DNA from: Betaproteobacteria bacterium
Lineage (GTDB): Bacteria; Pseudomonadota; Gammaproteobacteria; Burkholderiales; SG8-39
Length of the DNA: 12,930 nt
Assembly: GCA_019509895.1 (NCBI GenBank)
Contig: JAEKLK010000193.1
Coordinates: forward strand, 1 to 12,930
Direction: 5' to 3'
How positions within the stretch are numbered: position 1 is the stretch's first letter; every line of letters begins with the position of its first letter. The translations under genes and the position numbers were made by a program. The notes beneath the pieces are model-generated. The model was not told the DNA's origin. It saw only the letters and a program-made list of their open reading frames with translations, and made no database searches. This document shows, one piece after another, positions 6,391 through 12,930 of this stretch.

Positions 6391-6433
6391 AGGCGGGCGA
6401 TCTTAGCATTGGGTTTTTGCCCACCCTAAATTC
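6391..6433. promoter_or_regulatory. 43-bp divergent spacer between the metF-like and fpg-like genes
   Basis: The two genes are divergently read from this very short AT-richer gap. On the minus strand an extended -10-like TGCTAAGAT (TAAGAT at plus bases 6400-6405) ends 9 bp before the metF-like ATG, which would give a leaderless or nearly leaderless transcript. A small TGGG-TTTTTG-CCCA hairpin sits in the centre. No Shine-Dalgarno sequence is visible for either gene and no good -35 element was recognised. Confidence 0.35.
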
Positions 6434-7309
6434 ATGCCAGAGCTGCCCGACGTCACGGTATACGTAGAAGCGCTTGAGCAGCGCGTGCGCGGCAAGCGGC
6501 TGGACCGGGTGAAGCTTATGAACCCGTTCATTTTGCGAACCGCCGTGCCGCCGATTGGCGAGGCCGAGGGCAAGCGAGTGGGCGAGGTCCGGCGCATCGG
6601 CAAGCGGATTGTGTTCGTGCTGGAGGGCCCGCTCTACCTCGTCCTGCACCTCATGATCGCCGGCCGGCTGCGCTGGCTCCAAGCCAAGGAGAAGCCGCCG
6701 GGCAGGATTACGCTCGCCCTCCTGGAATTCGAAAATGGCACGCTCGTCTTCACGGAGGCCGGGACGAAGCGGCGCGCATCGCTCCACCTGCTTGCCAGCC
6801 TCGAAGGTGTCGATCCGGGAGGCGCGGAGGTGTTTGCGATCGAGGCGGCGGAGTTTGGCTCGCGACTGCGCCGCCAGAACCACACGCTCAAGCGCGCGCT
6901 CACCGATCCGCGGCTCTTCTCCGGCATCGGCAACGCCTACTCGGACGAGATCCTGCACCGGGCGAGGGTCTCGCCGCTCGCCATGACGGCCAAGCTGACG
7001 GACGACGAAATCCGGCACCTATACGAGGCGACGCGCGCTACGCTCGCGGAGTGGACCGAACGCGTGCGCGCGCAGGCGGCGGGCGGTTTTCCGGAAAAAG
7101 TCACGGCTTTTCGCGAGGGCATGGCCGTACATGGCCGCTACGGCAAGCCGTGTCCCGCGTGCGGTGCACCGGTGCAGCGGATTGTCTTCGCCGAAAACGA
7201 GACTAATTACTGTGCGCGCTGCCAGACGGGCGGCAAGATACTTGCTGACCGGGCGTTGTCACGGCTGCTGAAGAAAAGCTGGCCGCGCTCGATCGATGAA
7301 CTGGGTTAA
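6434..7309 (+). CDS. Fpg/Nei-family DNA glycosylase (formamidopyrimidine-DNA glycosylase-like)
   Basis: The 291-aa protein belongs to the bifunctional base-excision repair family that removes oxidised bases and nicks the abasic site. After Met removal, Pro2 is the Schiff-base nucleophile and Glu3 the general acid (PELPDV). Lys57 and Met74 match the conserved beta-turn lysine and intercalating methionine. The helix-two-turn-helix lies around 152-175 (DPRLFSGIGNAYSDEILHRA). The zinc finger is C240-x2-C243...C260-x2-C263. Two oddities stand out: position 6 is Asp where E. coli Fpg has Glu, and about 28 residues (GGKILADRALSRLLKKSWPR...) follow the zinc finger, where classical Fpg ends within a few residues. 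It may therefore be a subfamily with shifted base specificity rather than the MutM orthologue. It shares strand and neighbourhood with uvrA. Confidence 0.93.
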   Translation: MPELPDVTVYVEALEQRVRGKRLDRVKLMNPFILRTAVPPIGEAEGKRVGEVRRIGKRIVFVLEGPLYLVLHLMIAGRLRWLQAKEKPPGRITLALLEFENGTLVFTEAGTKRRASLHLLASLEGVDPGGAEVFAIEAAEFGSRLRRQNHTLKRALTDPRLFSGIGNAYSDEILHRARVSPLAMTAKLTDDEIRHLYEATRATLAEWTERVRAQAAGGFPEKVTAFREGMAVHGRYGKPCPACGAPVQRIVFAENETNYCARCQTGGKILADRALSRLLKKSWPRSIDELG

Positions 7310-7315
7310 GGGGAG

Positions 7316-7364
7316 CAGATCGGTTCGACGAGTAGCGGTCCGAACGCTTGATCTGGCGCTTTTT
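7316..7364 (+). terminator. Imperfect stem plus T-run after the fpg-like gene
   Basis: Seven bases after the fpg-like stop, CAGATC (7316-7321) pairs with GATCTG (7350-7355), and inside it GTTCG (7323-7327) pairs with CGAAC (7341-7345). Five T residues follow at 7360-7364. The arrangement is terminator-like but the stem is interrupted. It could equally be leader structure for the dsrE-like gene, which starts 11 bases after the T-run. Confidence 0.35.
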
Positions 7365-7375
7365 CTGGAGCGAAT

Positions 7376-7801
7376 ATGAATCGTAGGAGCCTGCTCGCAT
7401 TCCTCGGCCTCGGCGCTGCCGCGGCCCCCTCGCTGGCGGCGCAAAAAAAGGCCACGCCCAAGAATTCCGTGATCCTGCAGGTGAGCGACCGGGACAGCAA
7501 CCGCTGGCAGCTCGCCCTCAACAACGCGCGCAACGTCCAGACCGACCTCGGCCAGGCGAACGTGCAGGTCGAGATCGTCGCCTACGGGCCGGGCCTCGAC
7601 ATGCTGAAGAGCGAGTCCCCGGTGGCCGATGGCCTTGCCGGCGCGCTCGACGCCAGCGTGCGCCTGATCGCCTGCCAGAACACCATGCAGAACAACAAGC
7701 TCACGCGCGAGGACATGTACAGCGGCATCGCGTACGTGCAGGCCGGCGTCACGCACATCATGAAACGCCAGCGCGAGGGCTGGGCCTACATCCGGCCGTA
7801 G
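7376..7801 (+). CDS. Secreted DsrE-family protein
   Basis: The 141-aa product has an N-terminal export signal, NRRSLLAFLGLGAAAAPSLAA, whose twin arginine followed by a moderately hydrophobic stretch resembles a Tat signal. The mature part follows the DsrE/DsrF-like small alpha/beta fold: SVILQVSDRDSNRWQLALNN (31-50), VQVEIVAYGPGLDML (63-77), then VRLIACQNTM with a single Cys100 where sulfur-relay members carry their reactive cysteine. YVQAGVTHIMKRQREGWAYIRP closes it. GGAG lies 5 bases before the ATG. In DsrEFH and TusBCD the fold carries persulfide sulfur in the cytoplasm. Periplasmic single-Cys members like this are uncharacterised, so sulfur or thiol binding is only a suggestion. Confidence 0.88.
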   Translation: MNRRSLLAFLGLGAAAAPSLAAQKKATPKNSVILQVSDRDSNRWQLALNNARNVQTDLGQANVQVEIVAYGPGLDMLKSESPVADGLAGALDASVRLIACQNTMQNNKLTREDMYSGIAYVQAGVTHIMKRQREGWAYIRP

Positions 7802-7809
7802 CTTCGAAG

Positions 7810-7831
7810 CCGGCGAGTCACCGCTCACCGG
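7810..7831 (+). other. Imperfect hairpin downstream of the dsrE-like gene
   Basis: CCGGCGAGT and GCTCACCGG pair with one mismatch and one G-U around a 4-base loop, 8 bases after the stop codon. A C-rich stretch follows instead of a T-run, so it is a poor intrinsic terminator. It could stabilise the mRNA end. Confidence 0.2.
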
Positions 7832-7873
7832 ACTATCCCCCTTGGTGGAATCGAGTAGCGCGCCGGCCGTTAA

Positions 7874-8104
7874 ATGGCGGCGATGGAAAACGTTGTTCGC
7901 CTCGCCGATTACCGCAAGCGCCGCGCGGCTCGAACCAGCCGTCCGACGCCGGCCAACGACTGGGGTCCGCAGTACTACTGTCTGAAGTGCGACGGCGACG
8001 AGTTCCGGCTCTACGCCTCCGGCATGGTCCATTGCGCGCACTGCGGCTCGCTGATGCGTAACCTCTTCATCTCCGGAACGAAGACCGAAGAAGCTCCGCA
8101 GTAG
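7874..8104 (+). CDS. Small zinc-ribbon protein
   Basis: This is a 76-aa protein (73 aa if translation starts at the second ATG, 7883, giving MENVVRLADYRKRRAAR). A basic N-terminus rich in Arg/Lys is followed by a two-knuckle zinc ribbon, C36-x2-C39-x14-C54-x2-C57 (YCLKCDGDEFRLYASG, then VHCAHCGSLMRN). The aromatic and glycine residues between knuckles fit a rubredoxin-like fold that could bind zinc and possibly nucleic acid or a protein. Neither start has a strong ribosome binding site. It sits 30 bp before uvrA on the same strand, so co-transcription with uvrA is possible. I do not recognise a named family, and a role in repair is not supported beyond position. Confidence 0.75.
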   Translation: MAAMENVVRLADYRKRRAARTSRPTPANDWGPQYYCLKCDGDEFRLYASGMVHCAHCGSLMRNLFISGTKTEEAPQ

Positions 8105-8114
8105 GGGCCGCTTA

Positions 8115-8134
8115 GCCGGTAAAATTGCCGGCAA
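8115..8134 (+). promoter_or_regulatory. Candidate -10 element and dyad directly before the uvrA start
   Basis: TAAAAT at 8120-8125 matches the sigma-70 -10 consensus at 5 of 6 bases and ends 9 bp before the GTG start, implying a leaderless or nearly leaderless mRNA. It lies in the loop of an inverted repeat GCCGG (8115-8119) / CCGGC (8128-8132). No good -35 at 16-18 bp spacing and no LexA-type CTGT-N8-ACAG box were seen. An in-frame TAA at 8120 excludes any earlier start. Confidence 0.3.

Positions 8135-12930
<4,796 letters not shown>

Noticed and set aside
8097..8134. SOS (LexA) box before uvrA
   Set aside because: No CTGT-N8-ACAG-like sequence is present in the 30-bp gap. Regulation from further upstream cannot be excluded.

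Overview
This is a high-GC bacterial window (nearly every third codon position in the real genes is G or C). Its gene content points to a betaproteobacterium of the Burkholderiales type. The main clues are a Bug-family solute-binding protein of the kind massively expanded in that order, and a double-length UvrA of the tandem-fused class. The taxonomic reading is inference from gene families; there is no rRNA or tRNA in the window.

Left end (1-1450): the first ~110 bases hold a frameshifted, truncated remnant of a Crp/Fnr-family regulator. A short unidentified coding-like stretch on the opposite strand abuts it. Then comes a complete leftward mlaC-like gene (phospholipid-binding periplasmic protein) without its usual mla partners, with three compact dyad symmetries just upstream. 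A small rightward gene (84 aa, membrane-anchored, motif ETFPASDP) ends one base from the next leftward gene.

Middle (1450-6390, minus strand): six tightly packed genes read right to left. They are a MetF-like methylenetetrahydrofolate reductase, an alpha/beta hydrolase, a luciferase-like flavin monooxygenase, (110 bp gap) a two-CBS-domain protein, a Bug-type solute-binding protein and a SnoaL/NTF2-like protein. Four junctions overlap or nearly touch. The set (solute capture, flavin-dependent oxygenation, hydrolysis, C1-folate chemistry) looks like a small catabolic operon for an unknown organic acid or ester. That job is inferred from context only.

Right part (6434-12930, plus strand): genes run away from the metF-like gene across a 43-bp divergent spacer. 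They are an Fpg/Nei-family DNA glycosylase, a secreted DsrE-like protein, a small zinc-ribbon protein and a very long uvrA. The uvrA reading frame starts at GTG 8135 and stays open to the window end (at least 1598 codons). It contains four complete Walker A motifs and three complete signature/Walker B pairs; the fourth ATPase module is cut off by the window edge. It is a tandem duplication of UvrA in one polypeptide. The most notable structural point is that the second copy has lost about 80 residues of the insertion-domain region.

Nothing here is clearly a new defence or mobile system. The most interesting items are the asymmetric fused UvrA, the six-gene flavin/C1 operon, the dyads upstream of mlaC, and two start codons each placed exactly 9 bp after a -10-like hexamer, which suggests leaderless transcripts.
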